Shown here piece after piece: positions 42,981 through 51,618 of a DNA stretch of 64,000 nucleotides (position 1 is its first letter; each line of letters begins with the position of its first letter). A program made the translations under genes and the position numbers. The notes beneath the pieces were generated by a model. That model searched no databases. It was not told where the DNA came from and saw nothing but the letters and a program-made list of their open reading frames with translations. The DNA is from Actinomadura macra NBRC 14102 (GTDB lineage Bacteria; Actinomycetota; Actinomycetes; Streptosporangiales; Streptosporangiaceae). Location: NCBI RefSeq assembly GCF_001552215.1, contig NZ_BCQT01000010.1, forward strand, positions 248,001 to 312,000. The letters are read 5' to 3'.

Positions 42981-43317
42981 GTTCGTCTTCCTTCATCTCC
43001 GCCAGGACGGCGTCAAGGCGGCGGTAGCGCTGCTCGGCTTGGACCCGGCGGCGCTCGATCCAGGTGTCCATCAGGTCGAGGGCCTGGAGCTCCAGGCGCA
43101 CCGGCCGGGGCTGCGGCCCTCGCGGCCGGCTGACGAGGCCGGCCTCCTCCAGCACCCGCAGGTGCTTGTACACGGCCTGAAGCGTCATCCGGTACGGCTC
43201 GGCCAACTGGCTCACGGTCGCGTCGCCCTCCGAGAGCCGGGCCACCATGTCGCGCCGGGTCGGATCCGCGAGGGCGCCGAAGACCCTGGACAGCGTGTCC
43301 GTGATCGCCCCTCCCAC
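42952..43317 (-). CDS. ArsR-family regulator
   Basis: GTG 43317 (or 43323) starts a protein of about 121 residues: SRVFGALADPTRRDMVARLS, then ATVSQLAEPYRMTLQAVYKH and VLEEAGLVSRPRGPQPRPVR. It has no metal-binding cysteines, so it is of the ArsR-SRPBCC type that responds to an organic ligand rather than arsenic. A C-terminal helical tail (RYRRLDAVLAEMKE) may aid dimerisation. The GGTTGAAAG elements upstream are likely operators. Confidence 0.85.
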   Translation of the reverse strand: MGGAITDTLSRVFGALADPTRRDMVARLSEGDATVSQLAEPYRMTLQAVYKHLRVLEEAGLVSRPRGPQPRPVRLELQALDLMDTWIERRRVQAEQRYRRLDAVLAEMKEDEHGQDHGDSD

Positions 43318-43385
43318 TTTCACCTTTTTGGTTGAAAGTAAGGGTAGGTCGCACGTCCGTCGCCTGTCAACCGTGTGGTTGAAAG
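43317..43385. promoter_or_regulatory. Repeated GGTTGAAAG elements upstream of ArsR operon
   Basis: GGTTGAAAG occurs at 43330-43338 and 43377-43385, 47 bp apart. Each is the right half of an inverted repeat: CTTTCACC-TTTTT-GGTTGAAAG (43317-43338) and TCAACC-GTGT-GGTTGA (43367-43382). The first overlaps the ArsR start, as expected for autorepression. Confidence 0.55.
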
Positions 43386-43475
43386 CGCAGGCCCCTGGGG
43401 TGGCTACCTCCCCAGTCGCGGAAGGGCGGACGTGCCGCCGTACGTGCGCTACGGGCCGACCATGGCACCGGGCAG

Positions 43476-44393
43476 TCACCTTTCCGATTCGTCCTGGGAC
43501 AGGTGGCGCACGAGGGCCGCGAAGTCGGCGGCGAGGTCGTTGACCGCGGTCAGCGGGCGGCAGAGGGCGATGCGCAGCGGCGGGATGTCGGGGATCGGAC
43601 GCCAGGCCAGGTCGGGGCGGGTGTAGTGCGAGGTCATCGACTCGGGGCTGATGCAGATCGCCGAGGCCGAGGCGACGTGTTCGAGCATCTCCTCCACGTT
43701 GTCGTTCTCCGGTCCCCAGACGGGTTCGCCGCCGTCGGGGCGCGGGTTCACCGCCCACCAGTCCACCCACTCCCGGGGCGCCTGCCGCGTCCAGACGATC
43801 GGCTCCGCGGAGAGGTCGTGGATGGAGACGGCGTCCCGTCCGGCCAGCGGGTGCCCGGCCGCCAACCCGACCCAGCGCTGTTCGACACGTACGACCTCGA
43901 CGTGCAGCCCCGCTGTCTCGGCCGGGAACCACACGAACGCCGCGTCCACCACACCCTCGCGCAGAGCCGCCACCTCACCGCCCCAGTCGAAGCGTTTCGG
44001 CTCGACGGAGACGTCCGGATGCCGCTTCATGAACGCGGCGTACGCGCGGGTGCCCAGCGTTCCGGCGCCGGAGGCCGCGAAGCCCACCCGCAGGATCCGC
44101 GCCCGGGCGGCCGCCTCCACACGGGCGGTCCGTTGCGCCGCCTGCCAGTCGACGATCAGCTGCCGGGCCGCGGGAAGGAACGCCTCACCGGCCGGAGTCA
44201 GGAGCACCTCGCGTCCGGTGCGTTCGAAGAGGGGGGTGCGCAGGTCCGCTTCCAACCGCCGGATGCGGCGGCTGAGTGACGGCTGGGACACGAAGAGCCG
44301 CTCGGCCGCACGGGTGAAGTGGAGCTGTTCGGCGAGCTCGACGAAGTACCGCAGCGTACGCGTGTCCACGTCCAACGAAGTCTCCGAAGTCAT
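43476..44393 (-). CDS. LysR-family regulator
   Basis: ATG 44393 opens a 306-residue LysR protein: TLRYFVELAEQLHFTRAAER, then LFVSQPSLSRRIRRLEADLR, and a substrate domain (RVGFAASGAGTLGTRAYAAF, then VDAAFVWFPAETAGLHVEVV). It is divergent from the SnoaL-like gene at 44455 across a 61-bp gap, the usual LysR arrangement for activating the divergent gene. Confidence 0.9.
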   Translation of the reverse strand: MTSETSLDVDTRTLRYFVELAEQLHFTRAAERLFVSQPSLSRRIRRLEADLRTPLFERTGREVLLTPAGEAFLPAARQLIVDWQAAQRTARVEAAARARILRVGFAASGAGTLGTRAYAAFMKRHPDVSVEPKRFDWGGEVAALREGVVDAAFVWFPAETAGLHVEVVRVEQRWVGLAAGHPLAGRDAVSIHDLSAEPIVWTRQAPREWVDWWAVNPRPDGGEPVWGPENDNVEEMLEHVASASAICISPESMTSHYTRPDLAWRPIPDIPPLRIALCRPLTAVNDLAADFAALVRHLSQDESER

Positions 44394-44454
44394 GCGTTTA
44401 CTGCATAGGTCCAGGTCTTGGACCTCGCCGAAGAAGCGTAGTTGCCTGAATGGC

Positions 44455-44991
44455 ATGTCCGACATTTCACGAGCCACTTTGCTGCGCGCCGGTGGGCTCT
44501 CCGCGTCCGTACTCGCCCTCGACGCCTCCCGCCCCGCTGCCGCGGCCACCGGCCGGGAGCACCCGAACGTGACACTGATCCGCGGCTACTACGCCGCGTA
44601 CGCCGCCGGGGACACGGGCGCTCTGCGCGAACGGTTCTTCGCGCCCGACATCGCATGGACGATTCCGGGTCACCATCCGCTGGCCGGCACGAAGCGCGGG
44701 GCGAACGAGGTCATCGCGTTCTTCGAACTGCTCGCCCGCGCCGGGATGAAGGCCGAGCCGATCTTCCTGGCGGCGGACGGGGAGTGGGTCGTGGACCTGC
44801 ACCGGGGATGGAGCACCACGCCGGCCGGGCTCGACCAGGTGTGGGCGCTGGCGTTCCGGATCAGGAACGGTCGCATCACCGAGGCGGTCAACTATCCGGG
44901 GGACCAGCACGCCGCCGACGCCTACTTCTGGCGTGTCTATCCGCTCGCGCCGATTCCGAAGCGGCTTGCCCGGAGTCCGCGCCGTCCATAG
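44455..44991 (+). CDS. SnoaL/NTF2-like protein, exported
   Basis: ATG 44455 starts a 178-residue protein with a signal-like N-terminus (RATLLRAGGLSASVLALDAS) and a SnoaL-like domain (VTLIRGYYAAYAAGDTGALR, FFAPDIAWTIPGHHPLAGTK, VIAFFELLARAGMKAEPIFL and FRIRNGRITEAVNYPGDQHA). Family members are cyclases, isomerases or ligand-binding proteins. It is probably the target of the divergent LysR protein. Confidence 0.8.
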   Translation: MSDISRATLLRAGGLSASVLALDASRPAAAATGREHPNVTLIRGYYAAYAAGDTGALRERFFAPDIAWTIPGHHPLAGTKRGANEVIAFFELLARAGMKAEPIFLAADGEWVVDLHRGWSTTPAGLDQVWALAFRIRNGRITEAVNYPGDQHAADAYFWRVYPLAPIPKRLARSPRRP

Positions 44992-45102
44992 TGATCCACC
45001 ATCCCGAGACCGGCGGGCCTCTCACCTGCGCGCCCTCGGGGGCTTGAACTCCGTCCGGCAGAGGGCCGTATCTCCACGCACGGATCGGACCTTGGAGGAC
45101 CC

Positions 45103-46221
45103 ATGAAGCGCCGTAACTCCGCGAGGAAGAGTCGTATGCGCACCGTGGTCACGTGGACCGTGGTGGCCGCCGGATCCGCCGGCCTCGCGGCCGGCTCGCT
45201 GTACGCGGTCGGGATGCCGGACGCGTCGGGTGGCGGGCAGCAGGCGACGCTGGCCGGTGACCAGGCGACAAGGCCGACGAACGCATCGGCCGCGGCCCTG
45301 GCCGCCAAGCTGGCCGACCGGCTCGGCAGACGCACGGCCGGCGCCTACCTCGATTCCGCCGGCCGGCCCGTCGTCACCGTCACCAACACCAGGGACGCCG
45401 CCATGGTGCGCGCCGCCGGCGCGGTGGCGAAGGCGACGCGCACGAGCCCCGCGACCCTGAACCGGATCACCACCACCCTCGCCCGGACGACGCGGGGCAT
45501 CCCGGGCACCGCCTTCGCCGTCGACCCCGCCACGTCCAAGGTGACGGTCTGGACGGACGAGTCGGTCACCGGGACCCGGATGGCCACCGTCCGCCGGATG
45601 GCCGGACAGATGGGGCCGGCGGTCAAGATGGACCGCATTCCCGGACGCCTCCGTACCTTCGCGCTCGGCGGCGACGCGATCTTCGGTGAGAGCGCCCGCT
45701 GCTCGCTGGGCTTCAACGTCAAGCGCGGTGACCAGAACTTCTTCCTCACCGCCGGACACTGCGGCAACGTCGTCCGGGCCTGGACCGCCGACCAGCAGGG
45801 CAACCAGGCCCTCGGCACCACCGTGGAGAGCAGCTTCCCCGGCGACGACTTCGCCCTCGTCCAGACCGACCAGGCGGGAGAGGGCGCGGTCAACCTGTAC
45901 AACGGACAGCAGCAGGACATCACCCAGGCGGGTGACCCCGTTGCCGGCCAGCGGGTCTCGCGCAGCGGCAGCACCACCGGTCTCCGCTCCGGCAGCGTCA
46001 CCGCCGTCAACGCGACGGTGAACTACCCCGAAGGCACCGTCACCGGCACCATCCAGACGAACGTCTGCGCCGAGCCGGGCGACAGCGGCGGCTCGCTCTT
46101 CAGCGGGAACACCGCCCTGGGCCTCACCTCCGGCGGCTCAGGCGACTGCCAGAGCGGCGGTGTCACCTTCTTCCAGCCGGTGACCGAACCCCTCAAGGCA
46201 TTCGGCGCCAGCGTCACCTGA
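45103..46221 (+). CDS. Streptogrisin-type serine protease (S1), with pro-domain
   Basis: ATG 45103 follows TTGGAGGA. The 372-residue precursor has a signal/anchor (VVTWTVVAAGSAGLAAGSLYA), an alpha-lytic-type pro-region (residues about 60-180), then a chymotrypsin-fold domain with catalytic His (TAGHCG), Asp (GDDFALVQ) and Ser (EPGDSGGSLF). Cys pairs near the His and Ser match the family. It is secreted and self-activating. A terminator follows at 46238. Confidence 0.92.
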   Translation: MKRRNSARKSRMRTVVTWTVVAAGSAGLAAGSLYAVGMPDASGGGQQATLAGDQATRPTNASAAALAAKLADRLGRRTAGAYLDSAGRPVVTVTNTRDAAMVRAAGAVAKATRTSPATLNRITTTLARTTRGIPGTAFAVDPATSKVTVWTDESVTGTRMATVRRMAGQMGPAVKMDRIPGRLRTFALGGDAIFGESARCSLGFNVKRGDQNFFLTAGHCGNVVRAWTADQQGNQALGTTVESSFPGDDFALVQTDQAGEGAVNLYNGQQQDITQAGDPVAGQRVSRSGSTTGLRSGSVTAVNATVNYPEGTVTGTIQTNVCAEPGDSGGSLFSGNTALGLTSGGSGDCQSGGVTFFQPVTEPLKAFGASVT

Positions 46222-46237
46222 CCACTCACCGCCAGAA

Positions 46238-46270
46238 GAGGCCGGTTCCTCCCCGCGCGGAACCGGCCTC
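46238..46270 (+). terminator. Hairpin terminator after streptogrisin gene
   Basis: A perfect 12-bp stem, GAGGCCGGTTCC and GGAACCGGCCTC, with a 9-base loop, lies 16 bp after the stop. Confidence 0.7.
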
Positions 46271-46868
46271 CGTACTGCCCGGGTGCCACCGGCGAACGCT
46301 TGGCGGGCCGACGAGAACTGCACCCTTCTTCTTATTCTATGTTAATCAACAATGGCATCGACAACCCTCGAAATCCACCCTCAGCTTGCCTTGTCACAAA
46401 CGTTGCCCGCCCGCCCTGTTCTGCTGGGCAAGTGTTCACGAATTTTCCGGCGAGGAGAGGCTCTCCGGTCCCCCGATCTGCGGTGATGGAATCACACACG
46501 AATCAGTGGCACCCACGGGACCTTGCCCACTATTCGGAGTGTCGGTTAGTGTGCAGCCATCTGATAGGAAGCCTGCCTAACAGATGAAGTGTGCGATGCC
46601 CGCCCCCCGCCCCCTTTTGCATCGCCTGCATGGACGTGGCCACCGACGAGAGTCGTGCCCCCTCGCAAGCCACGAATCACATGGTGCGTCAATGCCATGC
46701 CGACCACTCGCGTAGTCGGTGTTCGCGACGAAGCCTGGCCACTCCTGGGGACCCGGAGACGTGCTTCGACATGCGCGGACCCGCCGTCTCGGGGTCGCGC
46801 CGCCCCGCCCTGGTAGCGGAGCAGGGCGGAGGCCACCGGCGGCACGACTGCCGATTGGAGAAGTTGCC
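46271..46868. promoter_or_regulatory. 600-bp upstream region of trypsin-like gene
   Basis: No gene is supported here. The first 200 bp are AT-rich (for example TTCTTCTTATTCTATGTTAATC around 46328) and may hold a promoter. The rest is GC-rich with only unsupported short frames. A Shine-Dalgarno-like GGAGAAG sits just before ATG 46869. Confidence 0.4.
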
Positions 46869-47591
46869 ATGCGAAAAGTGATGCAAGCGGCACTGGGGGC
46901 GAGCGCCCTCGCCCTTGCGATGTATGGTGCGACCGCCGCGAACGCCGCCGAACCCCCCAGTGGCGGGGACATGCCCATCATCGGTGGCCACGACGCCACC
47001 GAGACGTACTCCTGGATGGTGTCGCTGAGCAACGGCTGCGGCGCCAGCCTGGTCGCCCCGCAGTGGATCGTCACGGCGAACCACTGCGGCTCGGCGTCCC
47101 AGGGCCGGATCGGCTCGAACAGCAAGAACTCCGGCGGCGAGAGCCGTCAGATCGACCGGCGCGTCACCAAGCCGGGCACCGACCTCACGGTGATGCACCT
47201 GACCACGCCGTCCACGCTGGCGCCGGTGAAGATGACGCAGACCAACCCCGCCGCGAACAGCCCGGTACGGCTCCTCGGCTTCGGCTGCATGAGCTGGCCA
47301 AGCTGCCGGAACGCCACCACGCTCCAGGAGATCGACCTGACCATTCTGCCCAGCGGTCAGTGCTCGGCCGGCGGCGGGACCGCCAACGACGTCTGCGTCT
47401 CGGGCGACCGGACCCACTCCGCCTGCCACGGCGACTCCGGCGGGCCGGCGGTCACCGGCAGCCGCGGCAACTGGACCCTCGTCGGCGAGACCCACGGCCC
47501 GGGCGACAACCGCGGCGAGTGCGCGACCACCACGCTCTACACCGGCATCGCACCGCACCTGACCTGGATCAACCAGCAAATCGGTAGCTGA
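46869..47591 (+). CDS. Secreted trypsin-like serine protease (S1)
   Basis: ATG 46869 opens a 240-residue protein with a signal peptide (ALGASALALAMYGATAANA) and a short pro-region ending IIGGHDATE, the usual trypsin activation site. The catalytic residues are His (VTANHCGSA), Asp (GTDLTVMHL) and Ser (HGDSGGPAV). Several disulfide Cys are present. It is an extracellular protease 29 bp upstream of a snapalysin gene, so the two may be cotranscribed. Confidence 0.92.
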   Translation: MRKVMQAALGASALALAMYGATAANAAEPPSGGDMPIIGGHDATETYSWMVSLSNGCGASLVAPQWIVTANHCGSASQGRIGSNSKNSGGESRQIDRRVTKPGTDLTVMHLTTPSTLAPVKMTQTNPAANSPVRLLGFGCMSWPSCRNATTLQEIDLTILPSGQCSAGGGTANDVCVSGDRTHSACHGDSGGPAVTGSRGNWTLVGETHGPGDNRGECATTTLYTGIAPHLTWINQQIGS

Positions 47592-47620
47592 CCCCCCGCC
47601 CCCACATCGCAGGAGCTCCC

Positions 47621-48178
47621 ATGTTCGTCCGCAAGATCATGACGGCCTTGGCCGTCACACTCGGAATGACCTTCCTGGCGCCCGCACTGATCGTCGACTC
47701 CGCGTCGGCCGCGGCCCCCGTCGCGGTCCGCACGATCTACTACGACGCCAGCGGGGCACAGGAGTTCAAGGCGGCCGTCGACGAAGGCGCCGAAGCGTGG
47801 AACAAGGCCGTGCCGGTGATCCAGCTCAAGCAGGCGACCGGGACACAGGCCACGATCAAGGTCTACGCCGACGACGGCTGGCCGCGCACCATGTCCAACG
47901 GCTTCGGCCGGGGCACCATCTACATGGGACGCCAGGCGGTCACCGACGGCTTCTACCCGCCCCGGATCGCCGCGCACGAGATCGCGCACGCCCTCGGCCT
48001 GCCCGACAACCGCAACGGACGTTGTGACTACCTGATGTCCGGTCACAGCTCGCCGACCTCCTGCAAGACCACCACCCCGCATGAGACCGAAGCCGCGCAG
48101 GTCACGCGGAACGCGGGCGGCAAGTTCCCCGCGACCCTGAGCCGGCCGACCGTGTACGTGGACTGCTACCAGTTCTGA
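47621..48178 (+). CDS. Snapalysin-type zinc metalloprotease (M7)
   Basis: ATG 47621 follows AGGAG. The 185-residue precursor has a signal peptide (ALAVTLGMTFLAPALIVDSA), then RTIYYDASGAQEF typical of snapalysins, and the zinc motif HEIAHALGLPD with a third ligand Asp, followed by NGRCDYLMSG. Snapalysins are small secreted proteases of actinomycetes. A terminator follows, so the protease pair ends here. A second snapalysin gene lies at 60412-60981. Confidence 0.92.
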   Translation: MFVRKIMTALAVTLGMTFLAPALIVDSASAAAPVAVRTIYYDASGAQEFKAAVDEGAEAWNKAVPVIQLKQATGTQATIKVYADDGWPRTMSNGFGRGTIYMGRQAVTDGFYPPRIAAHEIAHALGLPDNRNGRCDYLMSGHSSPTSCKTTTPHETEAAQVTRNAGGKFPATLSRPTVYVDCYQF

Positions 48179-48189
48179 CCACCCCGCTC

Positions 48190-48229
48190 CCCCACCGCGG
48201 GCACAGCGATAGCCGTGCCCGCGGTGGGG
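48190..48229 (+). terminator. Strong hairpin terminator after snapalysin
   Basis: A perfect 15-bp stem, CCCCACCGCGGGCAC and GTGCCCGCGGTGGGG, with a 10-base loop, lies 12 bp after the stop. Confidence 0.8.
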
Positions 48230-48341
48230 TGCAGCCGTCCAGAGGGTATTTTCCTGGGGGCGACCCCCAGGCTCCCCTTCCGGCATTCTTCTCGCTGACG
48301 TCGGAGATCTGTCGAGCTTCGCCCTGTGGGAAGATCTGGCC

Positions 48342-49172
48342 GTGTCCAGAGCCGTCGAGGTCGAGGCCCTCAAAGTCCGCCCGCAGTCGCTGATGCTGAC
48401 GTACCTGGGCAACTACGTGCTCGGACGCGATGTGGCGGTGTTCTCCGGAAGCTTCATCGAGGTTCTGGGCCGGTTGGGGATCGGCGAGCACGCGGTCCGC
48501 TCCATGCTGAGCCGGATGGTGACGCGCGGCCTGCTGGCCCGGTATCCCGATGGTCGCCGCATGTTCTTCGGGCTGACCGAACGGTCCCGACGGATCCTGG
48601 CCGACGGCGAGGAGCGGGTCTGGCGGCGCAGCGTGATCAACGACGACTGGGACGGTAGTTGGACGGTCCTGGCGTTCTCGCTGCCCGAGTCCTGGCAGAG
48701 CCGCCGGCATGAACTGCGCTCCCGGCTGGCCTGGGCCGGGTTCGGCCCGGTCGGCAACGGGCTGTGGATCTCGCCCGCCCGGGTGGACGTCGCCGAGGTG
48801 ACCGCCGACCTCGGGCTCGACACCCACGTCCGGGTGTTCGCCGGGCCGTCCGTGCCGCCCACCGACGAGCCGCGGATGATCCGCGACGCGTTCGACCTGG
48901 ACGGGCTCGCCGCCGGGTACCGGGCCTGGCTGGAGCGCTGGGATCGGCCCGATCCCGTGCCCGAGGCCAGCGACGACCTGATCCGCTACCTGCTGATGAG
49001 CACCGAGTGGCTCGGCCTCGTCCGCGCGGACCCCCGCATCCCGCTGCGCCATCTGCCAACCGACTGGCCCGCGATCCGCGCCCAGAAACTGCTGTACACC
49101 CTGCGCGACCGCTACCAGGCCAAGGCACGCGACATCGCCGACCGGACCGTGGAGCTGATCGAGCTCCGCTGA
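48342..49172 (+). CDS. PaaX-family regulator
   Basis: GTG 48342 follows GGAAGATC. The 276-residue protein has a winged helix (VRPQSLMLTYLGNYVLGRDV, then HAVRSMLSRMVTRGLLARY) and the PaaX central and C-terminal domains (WDGSWTVLAFSLPESWQSRR, then WAGFGPVGNGLWISP). PaaX proteins repress acyl-CoA degradation genes and respond to CoA thioesters. It lies upstream of an acetoacetate-CoA ligase gene on the same strand, a likely target. Confidence 0.88.
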   Translation: MSRAVEVEALKVRPQSLMLTYLGNYVLGRDVAVFSGSFIEVLGRLGIGEHAVRSMLSRMVTRGLLARYPDGRRMFFGLTERSRRILADGEERVWRRSVINDDWDGSWTVLAFSLPESWQSRRHELRSRLAWAGFGPVGNGLWISPARVDVAEVTADLGLDTHVRVFAGPSVPPTDEPRMIRDAFDLDGLAAGYRAWLERWDRPDPVPEASDDLIRYLLMSTEWLGLVRADPRIPLRHLPTDWPAIRAQKLLYTLRDRYQAKARDIADRTVELIELR

Positions 49173-49214
49173 GCCACCGGGACGTCCGAGACGGCCTTGG
49201 ACGGGGATGACAAA

Positions 49215-49254
49215 GTTCGGCAGATCATTGACTTTGAAAACGGATATGCCGAAC
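49215..49254. promoter_or_regulatory. Inverted repeat GTTCGGCA...TGCCGAAC
   Basis: Two perfect 8-base halves, GTTCGGCA at 49215-49222 and TGCCGAAC at 49247-49254, with a 24-bp AT-richer spacer, lie between the PaaX stop and the acetoacetate-CoA ligase start. It may be a PaaX-controlled operator. Confidence 0.4.
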
Positions 49255-49433
49255 ATTGCGGAGGTTTCCGTCCCACGTCTCCCGGCGAGGAGCCCTCATG
49301 AACCACTCCCGGCATCGCGCGCCGCCCTTCCGCCCGATCTCGGACAGCCTGGCCGCGCCCACCCGCGGGTAGTCGCGATGGACGAGCACGAAGACGTGGC
49401 GTTCCCGAGGAATCGGGCGGCGAAGGTGGCGCC

Positions 49434-51425
49434 GTGAACGAGGCCGAGATCCTCAGCACCCCCGATCCTCAGACGTTGGCGAACAGCCGGCTCGGCGGCT
49501 ACCTGCGGTGGCTGGAGAGCGAACGAGGTCTGGTCTTCGGCGACTACCACCAGCTGTGGCGATGGTCGGTCCAGGACCTGGACGGCTTCTGGTCCTCCAT
49601 CTGGTCGTTCTTCGACATCCGCGCACACACCCCGCCCCGAGCGGTGGTGGGCCGACACGCGATGCCCGGAGCGACCTGGTTCCCCGGCTCCACCCTCAAC
49701 TACGCCGAGCATGCCACCGGCCTGTTCGAAGACCGGGACCGGACGGCGGTGATCGCGCACTCCCAGACCCGCCCGCCCATCGAACTGACCTTCGGCGAGC
49801 TCGGTGACCGGGTCGCCCGAGTCAGGGCCGCACTGCGGCGGCTGGGCGTACGGCGAGGCGACCGGGTCGTGGCCTACCTGCCCAACATTCCCGAAACACT
49901 CGTCGCCTTCCTCGCCACCGCGAGCCTGGGCGCGATCTGGGCGAGCTGCGCCCCCGAGTTCGGCCCCCGTGCCGTCATCGACCGCTTCGCCCAGCTCCGG
50001 CCCGCCGTCCTGCTCACCATCACCGGATACCGCTACGGCGACCGCGACATCGACCGCCGCGCACAGGCCGCGGTGATCCGCGCCGCACTACCGACCGTCC
50101 GGCACACCATCCACATCCCCTACGGCGGCGATGACGGGCCGCCCGGCACGCTCGGCTGGCCCGACCTGCTCACCCACCCCCCGGAACCGGGATTCGAGCC
50201 CGTCCCGTTCGACCATCCGCTGTTCGTGCTGTTCTCCTCCGGCACCACCGGACCGCCCAAGGCGATCGTCCACGGCCACGGCGGCATCCTGATCGAGCAC
50301 CTCAAGAACCACGCGCTGAGCTGGGACCTGCACCCCGGGGACCGGATGCTGTGGTTCACCTCCACTGCCTGGATGCTCTGGAACGCCCAGGTGTCGGCGC
50401 TGTTGCTGCGCGCCTCGATCGTGATGATCGACGGCAACCCCATGCACCCCGACCCGGACGCGCAGTGGCGGCTGGCCGCCCAGACCCGCGCCACCCTGAT
50501 GGGCGTCAGCCCCGGCTACATCACCGCCAGCCGCCGGCACGACCTCCACCCGGCGCGCGACTTCGACCTGTCGGCGTTGCGGCAACTCAGCGTCGCCGGC
50601 AGTCCGCTGTCGGCCGAAGGGTCTCGCTGGGCGGTCCGACAGTTGGGCGACCGGGTCCTGCTCAACGTCGGCAGCGGCGGCACCGACGTGTGCAGCGGAC
50701 TCCTCCAGGGCGGCCCCATGCAACCAGTGCGGGCCGGCCAGATCTCCGGCCCCTGCCTGGGCGTGGCCGCGCACGCCTACGACCCGCGGGGCGAGCCGGT
50801 CGTCGGCGAGCTCGGTGAGCTGGTCATCACCGAGCCCATGCCGTCCATGCCCGTCGGGTTCTGGGACGACCGGGACGGCTCGCAGTACCGGGCGGCCTAC
50901 TTCCAGCACTACCCGGGCGTATGGCGACACGGCGACTGGGTCCGCTTCGCCCCCCAAGGTCACTGCGTCGTCACCGGACGATCCGACGCCACCCTCAACC
51001 GCGGCGGCATCCGGCTCGGCACCGCCGAGTTCTACGCCATCACCGAGAACCTCCCCGAGATACACGACAGCCTCGTCGTCCACCTCGACGATCCCCACGA
51101 CGGCATCGGCGAATTACTGCTGTTCGTCGTCGCCCCACAGGGACTCGACAACACCTTGCGTAAGAGACTCGCCCAGGACCTGCGGGACGCGCTGTCCCCG
51201 CGCCACGTCCCGGACGTCATCGTCGCCGTCCCCGCCATCCCCCGCACGCTGACCGGCAAGAAGCTCGAAGTCCCCGTCAAACGCATCCTGCTCGGCGCAC
51301 CCGCCGAACAGGTGGTCGGCCCCGACACCGTCACCGACCCCCGTTCCCTGGCCGCCTTCGTCGCTCACGCCCGCCGGCGCAGCACCGATCCCGCGGCGAA
51401 CACCGAAGAGCGCCCGCGCATCTGA
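49434..51425 (+). CDS. Acetoacetate-CoA ligase
   Basis: GTG 49434. The 663-residue ANL-superfamily enzyme has the acetoacetyl-CoA synthetase N-terminal cap (WRWSVQDLDGFWSSIWSFFD), the P-loop-like motif FSSGTTGPPKAIVHGHGG, YITASRR and GSGGTDVCSG in the core, and VTGRSDATLNRGGIRLGTAE with the hinge. Lys in RTLTGKKLEVPVKR near the C-terminus is the catalytic Lys. It activates acetoacetate with ATP and CoA, feeding acetyl-CoA metabolism. The upstream PaaX regulator probably controls it. Confidence 0.92.
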   Translation: MNEAEILSTPDPQTLANSRLGGYLRWLESERGLVFGDYHQLWRWSVQDLDGFWSSIWSFFDIRAHTPPRAVVGRHAMPGATWFPGSTLNYAEHATGLFEDRDRTAVIAHSQTRPPIELTFGELGDRVARVRAALRRLGVRRGDRVVAYLPNIPETLVAFLATASLGAIWASCAPEFGPRAVIDRFAQLRPAVLLTITGYRYGDRDIDRRAQAAVIRAALPTVRHTIHIPYGGDDGPPGTLGWPDLLTHPPEPGFEPVPFDHPLFVLFSSGTTGPPKAIVHGHGGILIEHLKNHALSWDLHPGDRMLWFTSTAWMLWNAQVSALLLRASIVMIDGNPMHPDPDAQWRLAAQTRATLMGVSPGYITASRRHDLHPARDFDLSALRQLSVAGSPLSAEGSRWAVRQLGDRVLLNVGSGGTDVCSGLLQGGPMQPVRAGQISGPCLGVAAHAYDPRGEPVVGELGELVITEPMPSMPVGFWDDRDGSQYRAAYFQHYPGVWRHGDWVRFAPQGHCVVTGRSDATLNRGGIRLGTAEFYAITENLPEIHDSLVVHLDDPHDGIGELLLFVVAPQGLDNTLRKRLAQDLRDALSPRHVPDVIVAVPAIPRTLTGKKLEVPVKRILLGAPAEQVVGPDTVTDPRSLAAFVAHARRRSTDPAANTEERPRI

Positions 51426-51618
51426 ACCGCCGGGACCGCCGTAGGCCACGGGGTCGGACGGGGTGGCGCGTGCCTATGGCGTCCATATGGACTGACGGTT
51501 TCCGGTCGCGGACGCTCCCGTCTGTGCGGCCGTTGGCGAATTCCGGTCAGGGTGGACCGGGCCAAGGTGGGCCGCCCACTCGCGTTGCACGGCCGCTTCG
51601 GCTGGAATGGGGCGAGTG

